Shown one piece after another: positions 35,580 to 43,440 of a stretch of DNA of 64,000 nucleotides. This DNA is from Hymenobacter negativus (GTDB lineage Bacteria > Bacteroidota > Bacteroidia > Cytophagales > Hymenobacteraceae), in the NCBI RefSeq assembly GCF_017571495.1, contig NZ_JAGETZ010000018.1, forward strand, positions 62,001 through 126,000, written 5' to 3'. Position 1 is the first letter of the stretch. Every line of letters begins with the position of its first letter. The notes beneath the pieces are model-generated. The model was not told the origin of the DNA. It ran no database searches and saw only the letters and a list, made by a program, of their open reading frames with translations. The position numbers and the translations under genes are program-made.

Positions 35580-36338
35580 CTACTGATTTCGAAAAAAATT
35601 GTCCAGTAAAATCGCGGCTGAAATGGCCACGTTCAGGCTTTCGGCCTGGCCACCCGCGCCGTGCGGGATGTGCAACTTGCGCGTGAGGGCCGCCGCCACG
35701 CCCGACGTGAGGCCATGCGACTCGGAGCCCATCACCAACACGCCGCTCGGGTGCAGGGTGAGGCGGTGCACATTGTCGCCTTCCAAATCGGCGCCGAAGA
35801 TGCCGGTGGCGGGCGGCAGCGTGGGCAGCCACTCGGTGAGGTCGCGTTCCCAAACGCACACGCGGGCAAAGGCACCCATGCTGGCAGCTACGGTTTTGGG
35901 GGCATAGGCATCAGCGCAGCCGGGGCTGAGCACCACGCCGGGCAGGCCGTACCAGTCGGCCAGACGCAACAGGGTGCCGAGGTTGCCGGGGTCACGCACT
36001 TCGTCGAGGGCGAGCAACAAACCGGTTTCCGGGAGCGTTAGGGGCAGTGGCTGCTCGGTGGGCAGGCGGGCTATGGCCAGGGCGGTGGTGTTGGTAGCCA
36101 GCGTGCCAAGCTGGGTGAGTTCGGCTTCGGTGGCGAGGGTGAGCGGCAGCCGGGCGGGCAGGTGGGCACGGTTTTGGTCAGCAAATTCAGCCGTGACCAG
36201 CAAGTGTTCGGTTTCCAGGTCGGAACTTAGCAGCTCCAACACGCTTTTGCCACCTTCGACCAGAAACGCCCCGTACCTTTGTCTGTATTTCTTCGTATGT
36301 AACTGGCTTATAGACTTTTGAAGTGCTTTCGATACCAT
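35580..36338 (-). CDS. TrmH/SpoU-family RNA methyltransferase; island integration target
   Basis: A 252-residue SPOUT methyltransferase that 2'-O-methylates a tRNA or rRNA nucleotide using S-adenosylmethionine. Motif 1 is DPGNLGTLLRLADWYG, motif 2 is VMGSESHGLT, motif 3 is ESLNVAISAAILLDNFF. The N-terminal substrate-binding part is KKYRQRYGAFLVEGGKSVLEL. The left copy of the 42-bp repeat (36227-36268) covers codons about 24-37, so the gene straddles the island boundary: codons after the repeat are chromosomal, and the first 23 codons and the upstream region lie on the island side or in an extended core. The frame is intact and the N-terminus is of normal family type. Specificity within the SpoU class cannot be told. 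Confidence 0.88.
   Translation of the reverse strand: MVSKALQKSISQLHTKKYRQRYGAFLVEGGKSVLELLSSDLETEHLLVTAEFADQNRAHLPARLPLTLATEAELTQLGTLATNTTALAIARLPTEQPLPLTLPETGLLLALDEVRDPGNLGTLLRLADWYGLPGVVLSPGCADAYAPKTVAASMGAFARVCVWERDLTEWLPTLPPATGIFGADLEGDNVHRLTLHPSGVLVMGSESHGLTSGVAAALTRKLHIPHGAGGQAESLNVAISAAILLDNFFRNQ
36227..36268. repeat. Left copy of 42-bp direct repeat (putative attL core)
   Basis: TTAGCAGCTCCAACACGCTT and the following bases through 36268 are identical, over 42 bases, to 63959-64000 at the right end of the window. On the left of the repeat the sequence is methyltransferase coding; on the right is the integrase and its region. The two copies diverge immediately to the left (GGAACTTAG against GGAATTAG), which fits a core boundary. 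The right edge of the core cannot be placed because the window ends inside the second copy. Confidence 0.85.
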
Positions 36339-36478
36339 GCGCTGGGTGTGGTTAAGTACGGCAAAAACCCGTCAGATACCAATTCTCTGACCTTTGTCTT
36401 ACCTTTCGGAAAAAACCACCTATTTCAGCCGTGTTTTCCGCTGCCCAAAGGTAGCGGGCCGCACGACTGGTCTGACCG

Positions 36479-37930
36479 ATGGCTTCGCTCCGCTTCTATC
36501 TTGACAGCGTTCTGAAAGGACGCGACACCCGCGCCGTGTTCCTGCGCTACAAAACGCCCGAGGGCACGGCCACCTTCTACCCCGATGAGCCCGGCGTCTA
36601 TGTGCCGACCGCCAAGTGGGACGGCAAGGCCCAGCGCGTAAAGGGCACCGGCCTCGAAGCCCAGAAACTCAACAACACGCTCAAGGCCCTGCGCGAGCGC
36701 GTGGAAGAAACCCTGAAGCAGCTGCGCGAGGGCTACCCGTTGGGCTATGACCCGGCGCCGTCGGTGGTGCGCGAACTGCTGCGCGTGCCGGCCACCCGGG
36801 CGACCGGCAAGACCAGCCCCAATGCCGGCGCTGACCTGCCCACCAATCCACACCAGTTGAGCCTGCCCCAGCTGGTGCGCTACATGCTGGTGCTGCGGGC
36901 CAACGAGCTCAGCGATGAAACGTGCAAGCTCTTTGCCCAGGTGGCTGACCGCCTCGACGAGTATGCCGAGCGCCAGAAGCCTGCGCATGCCTGGCACTTG
37001 GCGCGCATCATGCCCTCGCATCTGGAAGAGTGGCGCCAGTGGCTGGTGAGCAGTGCCCGCGTGGGCCTGCCCACCAAGGGCAAGGGCCGCGCTAAGGCCA
37101 TGGGCAACGTGACGGCCAACAACCGCGTGGGGCTGCTGCAGGCCTGCGTGAATTACTTCCGCGACCAGGATGCCTTCTTTCGGCGCGTCTTCACCGAGGA
37201 CCACCTGCTGGTGCTGGGCCGGGAGTTCAAAACCACCAGCCGCGTGCGCCAGTCGCTGAGCAAGGATGAGCTGGTTGCTTTCTACCGCGCCCCGCTCCCA
37301 CCCAAAAGCAAGGCCAGCGATGCGCTGCTGCGCGACATCTACGTGCTGGGCTGGTGCACGTCGTTGCGCCAGTCCGACTTGTTGGGCATCCAGCGCGTGC
37401 ACATTATATGGAGCACCGGTGAGAACCCGCAGCCCATCGCCCTCGACACCACCTCCATCAAAACCTTGTCGGCCACCAAGCTCCCGTTAAATGCGCTGGC
37501 GCGTGAGATTGTGCTGCGCTGGCTTGACCGCGACCGGCCCGAGATTGCGCCGGCTACGGTCTGGGGGCGGCACCTGGCCCGCTACCGCTGGCCCGCCGAC
37601 AACTTGTTCCCCTTTGTGGGCAATCGGCGCCGCACCGTCCTGCAGCGCCTCTGGCAGCGCATGCAACTGTTCAGCGAGCCCGTTGAAGTGGTCACGCTCA
37701 TCGGTGCCAAACAGGTAAGAACAACTGTGCCGCGCTATACGCTGCTGACGCTGCATACGGCACGGCACGGGTTTGGTAACCACATGGCTGCCAAGAACGT
37801 CCCCATTGAGGACACCAAGCTATTGATGGGTCACGCCAGCTCCAAGACTACAGAGATTTACTACCATCGGCCAGAAGTAGAAGCCTTTACTCGGGCCCAA
37901 CAGGCTCTAGACAGCATGCTGAACGATTAA
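36479..37930 (+). CDS. Tyrosine recombinase / integrase
   Basis: A 483-residue site-specific recombinase of the phage-integrase family in its Bacteroidota form, presumably the enzyme that inserts and excises the island. The N-terminal arm-binding part (LRFYLDSVLKGRDTRAVFLRY, VPTAKWDGKAQRVKG) is followed by a SAM-like core-binding domain and the catalytic domain: Arg in GWCTSLRQSDLLGI, HTARHGFGNHM (HxxR), LMGHASSKTTEIYYHR with the nucleophile Tyr near residue 461. All expected catalytic residues are present, so it looks functional. It sits 210 bases inside the left repeat. Its stop overlaps the convergent HTH gene stop. Confidence 0.93.
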   Translation: MASLRFYLDSVLKGRDTRAVFLRYKTPEGTATFYPDEPGVYVPTAKWDGKAQRVKGTGLEAQKLNNTLKALRERVEETLKQLREGYPLGYDPAPSVVRELLRVPATRATGKTSPNAGADLPTNPHQLSLPQLVRYMLVLRANELSDETCKLFAQVADRLDEYAERQKPAHAWHLARIMPSHLEEWRQWLVSSARVGLPTKGKGRAKAMGNVTANNRVGLLQACVNYFRDQDAFFRRVFTEDHLLVLGREFKTTSRVRQSLSKDELVAFYRAPLPPKSKASDALLRDIYVLGWCTSLRQSDLLGIQRVHIIWSTGENPQPIALDTTSIKTLSATKLPLNALAREIVLRWLDRDRPEIAPATVWGRHLARYRWPADNLFPFVGNRRRTVLQRLWQRMQLFSEPVEVVTLIGAKQVRTTVPRYTLLTLHTARHGFGNHMAAKNVPIEDTKLLMGHASSKTTEIYYHRPEVEAFTRAQQALDSMLND

Positions 37931-38598
37931 CGGCTTTGGCTAGCATGTAATTGGCGCAACTGTTCTAGCAGTTGATTTTCCCGCCGCAGGCGCGCCAATT
38001 CTTCATTGAAGTCGCGCAGGTCCCAGGTACCCGTGCCGTCAATCAGCCATTCGTAACTCACTTTGAGCTTTTGGTGAATGTTGCGCACCTGCGCCACGCT
38101 CACGTTGCTCTGGTTGGATTCAATCCGCTGCAGGTGCCCGGCACTGATGCCAGTCATGTTGGCCATTTCGCGCAAAGAGAAGCGCAGCTCTTTTCGCAGC
38201 CACTTCAAGCGGGCATTGACTTCTGCGTCCATGCGCGAGCCTGTGGCCCCATGACCGGCGCCATCGGGGCGAGCCACTGCGACAAAAGGGACCACTTCCC
38301 GCTCCGGCACGTCCAATGCCTGGGCCCACGCCACGAGTTGCGAGGCCAGAATTATCCGGGTCCCGTTCTCCCACGCCGTCACGATGGAATAGGTGTACCC
38401 GAGCATGCGGCTCAACTCCAACTGCGTCAGTTTCGGCTTGTGGGCGAGCCGATAGGACTTGATAAACTCCCGCAACCGCGTCGCCGCTGGGTCGGCGGCC
38501 CACGCTGTTAGGGCGGTAGTGGCGTCAATCGAAGGCGGGGTTGGCGCTGCTAGGAACGCAGTCCCACCAGCAGGGACAGGCTGTTCATTCATAATCAT
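37927..38598 (-). CDS. Double helix-turn-helix transcriptional regulator
   Basis: A 223-residue protein with two XRE-like HTH units. The first is around LTQLELSRMLGYTYSIVTAWENG (residues ~52-74); the second is around FSLREMANMTGISAGHLQRIES (~140-161). The C-terminus, DFNEELARLRRENQLLEQL, is a short coiled coil likely to mediate dimers. It is likely the control gene for the island's integrase or cargo. ATG at 38598 is preferred within a cluster of three ATGs (38616, 38598, 38592). It shares its stop triplet region with the integrase stop. Confidence 0.75.
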   Translation of the reverse strand: MIMNEQPVPAGGTAFLAAPTPPSIDATTALTAWAADPAATRLREFIKSYRLAHKPKLTQLELSRMLGYTYSIVTAWENGTRIILASQLVAWAQALDVPEREVVPFVAVARPDGAGHGATGSRMDAEVNARLKWLRKELRFSLREMANMTGISAGHLQRIESNQSNVSVAQVRNIHQKLKVSYEWLIDGTGTWDLRDFNEELARLRRENQLLEQLRQLHASQSR

Positions 38599-38797
38599 AT
38601 GTTTTGAGGAAGGCACCGGCCAAAGCTAATGTGCTAAACACAGCAACAAATATAAGACAGCAAAATAAAAATTGCCATTACTTGCGTACAAAATATCACT
38701 CTTATAATTTTACTCTATCAACTTGCTCTTACCACTACCTAGTTTACCGGTTGGTGCATTTAAAACCTCAATCCTTCGCTTCATTTGCCTCCCAACT

Positions 38798-39655
38798 ATG
38801 CAGTTTTTCTTCCCCTACTTTCAACTGGAGGGTACCACGCCACTGGCCAGGCTTTTTAACGCGTACCTAGAGGAACTACAAACCCACGCTGTGGCCATTG
38901 ACCCAGGCCTCGTGACCATGCACGAACTGCATATGGGCCTGTTTAAAAGTGCCAATGGGCCAGTGGGCCAGATGACTTCGTTGGCTGAAGAATATCTGAG
39001 CTTATCCATCCTTCAGGGCTCGCTCAAGGCCATACACAAACAGGTGTTGGGAGCTGTGGAAACCTTGGAGCAGTTTTTCTCTCAATACGCTGGAAACCTT
39101 ACGCACTACGCCGTTGCCAACCGTTTGGCCAGCATTGAACGCGACGGCAGCAACGACGACAGCGACTTTGTTGGGTTGCCGGACACACAGGAAGGCCAAG
39201 TGTGGGCGGTCGCTTACAAAGACGACTCCGAGAGCTTGGCCCCCTACTCGCTAAAGGCCGATCTGCGGCAGTTCTTTGGAGAGGAAGGCACCCGCGGGGA
39301 ATTTCTGGGCCGGTCCGACGCGGCGGACTTCTATCCGTGGACCGAGGCGGTCGCTCAGGCAAGCGAATTCAGTACACGCAACCTGTTTGCGCATACGGGC
39401 GTTGAGGTGCCATTCTCGCGGTTGGACGCGGATGGAAACCAACAGACGCTGCAATTGGCGGACCATATTGAGGACGAAATCAACCAAGATATCCGCAATG
39501 GCACATTGGTAGAGCATTTTAATCACGCGCTGAACCTCCTTTCCGAGGCGGCGCGGCGATTCCACGCCATGGCGGAATCGGCTGAGGATTCAACACCTTA
39601 CAGAGGGATACTAGCGCTGCTCAAAGAAGTACGAGACTTAGACTTCCTAGAGTAA
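38798..39655 (+). CDS. Hypothetical protein, island cargo
   Basis: A 285-residue soluble protein without signal or membrane span and no recognised motif. It starts QFFFPYFQLEGTTPLARLF and is mainly helical; the central part has SIERDGSNDDSDFVG and GVEVPFSRLDADGNQQTL. It is acidic overall. ATG at 38798 is chosen because the frame upstream (from 38723) reads as a leucine-rich stretch within AT-rich sequence. It lies between the divergent regulator and a decayed region. Base composition is close to the integrase side, not to the AT-rich dpt genes. Its role is unknown. Confidence 0.6.
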   Translation: MQFFFPYFQLEGTTPLARLFNAYLEELQTHAVAIDPGLVTMHELHMGLFKSANGPVGQMTSLAEEYLSLSILQGSLKAIHKQVLGAVETLEQFFSQYAGNLTHYAVANRLASIERDGSNDDSDFVGLPDTQEGQVWAVAYKDDSESLAPYSLKADLRQFFGEEGTRGEFLGRSDAADFYPWTEAVAQASEFSTRNLFAHTGVEVPFSRLDADGNQQTLQLADHIEDEINQDIRNGTLVEHFNHALNLLSEAARRFHAMAESAEDSTPYRGILALLKEVRDLDFLE

Positions 39656-41199
39656 TCCCAAATAAGCATGTGACCACATTGATACCATGGTCGTTCATTA
39701 AACTTGAATAGGCACGAAAAAAATTTGCGTGCATTTTGTTCGCAAATATAAAATGTATAACTTTGTTCTGCTGCTGTGTTGGCAGCCTTACGATAACGCT
39801 TCACAATAGTGGGCTGTGCCCCCACTGGTTGGGATTATATTTGAAGCGCTGGATTAAGAAAGGCCTTTTGCCGTGTGGGCCTTAACTAGAATGGAGCCGC
39901 TGCCTAAACCGCTTCTAAAAACCCCGTTACTACGCCGCCGGTTTGGTCTCCGGTGCATCTCCGTAGTGGCTGGTATTGGCTTGTAATTCCGCTTAGTTCG
40001 TTTGTTTAAGTGCCTTGTGCGCCGCCCTCGAAACAGCGCCTTAATTATGTCGCGCACGCGCGAAGACCGGGTGGTGGCGGGGGCGGGCGGGTAATGATAC
40101 TCATGCTACTATCCCTAGGAATTGCCGAACTCACGCGTACTTGGTGGAAGATGGGCTGCTTACAAATTTTAAAAAATTTGTAAGCTAAGCGTTAACCCAT
40201 ACACATATATACCCCCCCTTCCGCAAACGCGAAATCGAAATCCTACTGATTTTTCTTGCCCGAATCGGCCAGTCCAATGTCAGGACTGGCCCAATCTTAC
40301 CTTCTACGCTTAAATAGTTTAACCTCCTTCATTTTGGATGCTATCTTTGTAAATATGGGGTCATGTTGCGTCGAAAAGGCAGTCGCTCATAACGTAAGGC
40401 CGTTCGTAGTCAAGCTTATTGCGATTTTACTTGCTTGACAATTTGCTGCGCCAGCCCGCCTGCCTCTTTTGAGGAAAGACCACTTTTGGGCCATCCTTTC
40501 AGCGTAGGATTAGGAGGAGTATTCCGGCGCGATGGATGAAGCATACCGCTTTTAGCCACGCTCAATTCTAGGGGCGCTTATGATAGTTATCTGAACACTC
40601 TACTTCACGCGCCCATAGTTACTTAAAGGTTATTCTACTTCACTACTTAAGCTCCTTCTTCAATCCCAAATCTTGGTCCTTGTTCACCAGCGAATAGATT
40701 GACTAGGCACCCCCAAGTTTGGGGATATCCAGTCGCTCATGTCTTCCATCTTATTCGGTTACTGCCAGTACGACAAGCGGTAGCGCAATGCTGCATCCTA
40801 CTTTATTATTGGGATGAACACGACGGCTTATTACTATGCGGTGGTGGCGCACACGGACGGGGACAGCATTGTCACCTCCACTACCTGGTACAAGCGGCGC
40901 ATCATCACGGCGACGCCTAGCACGGAGAAACTTGCGTTGGCGATGTTTCCGAACACCACGGCGGGTACAGAGCAACGTTGTCGTAATTCCTGACGGTGGC
41001 GGGGGCTGTTCGCGCCGGTAGGACGGCGCATGGTGGGTCTAGCGGCTGGGAACAGCAAACTACTGTACCGGATACGCTGGCGGTGCTGGCGTTGGCACCG
41101 CCAGCGTATCCGGTTCGCTTGGAGCATGAGGGCGAGAGTGCTTAACAGAAACTGGCAGTGTAGTAATAAGCTAATAATCAAGCCCCTTACTTTGGCACG
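39656..41199. other. Degenerate 1.5-kb interval with two strong inverted repeats
   Basis: No full-length gene is visible. A 59-codon frame at 40814-40993 (starts MNTTAYYYAVVAHTDGD) may be a gene remnant. A near-continuous AT-rich palindrome of 13-bp arms with a 2-nt centre lies at 40158-40185 (starts GCTTACAAATTTT). A perfect 18-bp hairpin lies at 41068-41113 (arms CCGGATACGCTGGCGGTG, 10-nt loop), shaped like a terminator without a T-run. Confidence 0.6.
40814..40993 (+). pseudogene. Short coding remnant
   Basis: Fifty-nine codons with coding-like composition (TDGDSIVTSTTWYKRRIITATPS), ending in a natural stop. No family is recognised and nothing extends it up- or downstream. Low confidence that it is, or was, a gene. 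Confidence 0.3.
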
Positions 41200-41817
41200 A
41201 TGAATAGACTTGTTGAACCACCTAAGAAACCCATGCAAGCCGGAAAAATGGTCCACAATCTTTCGCGAGTAAAACCAGCCTTGCTGAAAATACAGCAGAA
41301 TGACAAAGTGTATTACCCGCTGATACAGGCAATTACAACTCTGGGCCCGGAGGTCAAGCCTCGTACTGGCAAGGCTATTTAACAGTAGCTTGGCATCAGC
41401 GCGACAGTTTACCGGCGGTGGCTTGACGCGCTTTACATGGATTTCCTGACGCTTATCGCCACCGATGCAGATGTGCTGCAGTTCCGCGATGTAAAACACA
41501 TATTCTATACGGGAGGAAAAGGCGATAATGCGGAGGTACGCTGCCGGCTGGCGGTAACGCCGCAGGTCGGCGAAGCAGTCGACTTATTTTTTAATTGCCT
41601 ATGCCAACGAAGAAACGTCCGCGTCAACAACGTGACGCATCAGCACTTACAGTACAAAGCCCTGGTTCTTATAACGCTGCGGCCAAGCTACTATGATGCT
41701 CATTTTACGCATTTACTCGCCCGGGCCTGGTTCGAAAATAAGTGGCCACTCGAGGCCTGGGAACCGAGTAATTACGCGCAAAAGGAGCTGCTGCGAAAGA
41801 TTTACCCGAAGGGATAA
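41200..41817 (+). pseudogene. Broken HTH-like protein gene
   Basis: Two open frames (41200-41382 and 41437-41817) share one reading frame and are separated by TAA CAG TAG and a short gap. Read through, the join is KPRTGKAI-stop-Q-stop-LGISATVYRRWLDALYMDF, in which LGISATVYRRWL looks like a helix-turn-helix end. A TTA to TAA and a CAG to TAG change would explain both stops. The remainder encodes an unrecognised 120-residue part. Probable pseudogene with two nonsense mutations. Confidence 0.5.
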
Positions 41818-41818
41818 A

Positions 41819-42136
41819 TTAGTATTCTACCCATTCAAGTTGGATGCATTTGTCAAAGCCGCCGCGGGTCTGCCGGCGCAATTCCTGAACTTGTCGTACC
41901 TGAGCCATAGTGAGTTGATGGGCGGTAAGAATGGTATCGAAAACTTCCAACACGTCAGCCAGCTCGGTGAGAAGCTCGTCGTCTAGAGCAGTCTGGACTT
42001 CCTCAGCTTCTTCGACGAGCTTAGCTAGCAGGGCAACCCGGAAATCCGGTTCTGATAGAGTCGTAGTGCGACATTGGCGTCCTTCCTCGGCAATAATGGC
42101 GGGAATGCGGTCGCGAACTAATTTGGGATATGACAT
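41819..42136 (-). CDS. MazG-like nucleoside (deoxy)triphosphate pyrophosphohydrolase
   Basis: A 105-residue all-helical protein of the MazG/PRA-PH superfamily. The start SYPKLVRDRIPAIIAEEG is the family's conserved KLVRDxIPxII signature and the ELADVLEVFDTIL block supplies the acidic metal ligands (ExxD). Such enzymes cleave (d)NTPs or modified nucleotides to monophosphate and pyrophosphate. ATG at 42136 is chosen over an earlier in-frame ATG at 42160. It follows the HNH gene on the same strand with a 20-base gap and may be part of its operon. Confidence 0.85.
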   Translation of the reverse strand: MSYPKLVRDRIPAIIAEEGRQCRTTTLSEPDFRVALLAKLVEEAEEVQTALDDELLTELADVLEVFDTILTAHQLTMAQVRQVQELRRQTRGGFDKCIQLEWVEY

Positions 42137-42156
42137 AGCAGAGTATCGGAGCAGAT

Positions 42157-43278
42157 TCAATAGATATTCCCGGCTGACGTTTTATACTCGAATGGGTAAG
42201 TGAAACCCAAGTTCTGGGCAGTTTGGAGTTGTGGTAACACGAGTTGTTGTAAGCGGTCGCGAAACCAGCTAAAGGGCTGCTTCTGCAAGAAATTTAAGTC
42301 TTGCGCGAAAACAATATGGTAATCTTCCAGTAGCTTTTCGTTGCCGCGTGAAACATGGTATTGGAAGCCGTCGAACTGCAGCTTAGCATAAGCATCAAAA
42401 TACAGTTTGAACGAAGGCAACCAGTCATTCTTGGCTGAGTTAACGCTTTTAGGAGTAGGAATGATATTCCACAGTTGGTCGTGAGCGACATATGACCATG
42501 GCAGAAAATGGTCAAGGCTCAGATTAGCCAAGGTGAGAAGTTCGCCAGAATAAATACAGGCCTGACCTGGCTCTGTAGCTATGTATTCCTTCCAGAACTT
42601 TCCCGCAGTGCCCAAAACACGGGCTGCGGGTTTTAGCAACTTTTCGCTCAACCCAATTACGTTTGGGTTGTGCTTCTGTAGAAATCGCACTAAGTGCCAG
42701 TAAGCGAAGCCGCGCAGAATGTAACTATGCTGTCGCAGGTAGTCCGCCCAACTATCATGGACTTCAATTGCGTCCTTTATGAATCGGTACGGAGTTTGTG
42801 TGCTTGTGGCGGCCAGTTCAGCAATTCGGCCATTGACTTTGTATTCTGGCAACCCCCGGGTTTCTGAAGCAAAGAAAGGACGTATGAATCGGTAGGGAAC
42901 CCAGCGCAATAGCTCTCCCACTTGCTTATAAAGTATTTCCAGCTCGCTGGATGAAAGTGCTAGCTTGAGTTGATTAAACAAATCTGGTGCAGTAGGCCGA
43001 TTATCAACCGTCAAATGCCTCGAAATGGCATCTGCAATAGGCCGAAACCCATCCTGCTTGCCGAAGGAGAGCTTGAAATAATCGAGCGGGTACCACACAC
43101 CTGCTACCATTCGGAGAGACAGCTCGCGAAGAGTGATGCGATTGTCAGGGCTTGCTTCCAAACTCTCGAGTATGGCAAGCAACCAGTAAAACTTGTATGA
43201 GTTAGTAGTATCCCCAAAAACAGCGTTGAGTTTGGCTATGTCTAATCGGGCATCTCCGGGGAGCGGCATGTCAAACAT
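42157..43278 (-). CDS. HNH endonuclease-domain protein
   Basis: A 373-residue protein. The C-terminal half holds an HNH-type metal nuclease site: ACIYSGELLTLANLSLDHFLPWSY (DH core), then LWNIIPTPKSVNSAKNDWLP (the N and K-N-D part). The N-terminal 230 residues are helical and could bind DNA or read a modification mark; no motif is recognised. It reads away from dptF, with 162 bases between the starts, so both could share one regulatory region. Located next to a phosphorothioate restriction operon, it could add to modification-dependent defence, an inference only. Confidence 0.8.
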   Translation of the reverse strand: MFDMPLPGDARLDIAKLNAVFGDTTNSYKFYWLLAILESLEASPDNRITLRELSLRMVAGVWYPLDYFKLSFGKQDGFRPIADAISRHLTVDNRPTAPDLFNQLKLALSSSELEILYKQVGELLRWVPYRFIRPFFASETRGLPEYKVNGRIAELAATSTQTPYRFIKDAIEVHDSWADYLRQHSYILRGFAYWHLVRFLQKHNPNVIGLSEKLLKPAARVLGTAGKFWKEYIATEPGQACIYSGELLTLANLSLDHFLPWSYVAHDQLWNIIPTPKSVNSAKNDWLPSFKLYFDAYAKLQFDGFQYHVSRGNEKLLEDYHIVFAQDLNFLQKQPFSWFRDRLQQLVLPQLQTAQNLGFTYPFEYKTSAGNIY

Positions 43279-43440
43279 CTTGTTTGTCTGAGTTGGGTTT
43301 CAGCATACCTTTAGCTAGTGTAAGCAGGCCTTAGAGTAAAAGGCGAAGCTTAAACATACGCACTTCAGACCCTATCAAAAAGGGTAGCAACCCCATAGGC
43401 GGGCTTTCTACCGCAGACCTTCTACCCTTGCCCGCGCTAT

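Noticed and set aside
36425..37402. A 325-codon leftward frame opposite the integrase
   Set aside because: It is a His/Gln-rich shadow of the GC-rich integrase gene; the integrase frame has all catalytic motifs.
40834..41499. A 221-codon leftward frame
   Set aside because: Composition is Arg/Gln/Leu-rich with no motif and it lies across a perfect hairpin; a chance frame.
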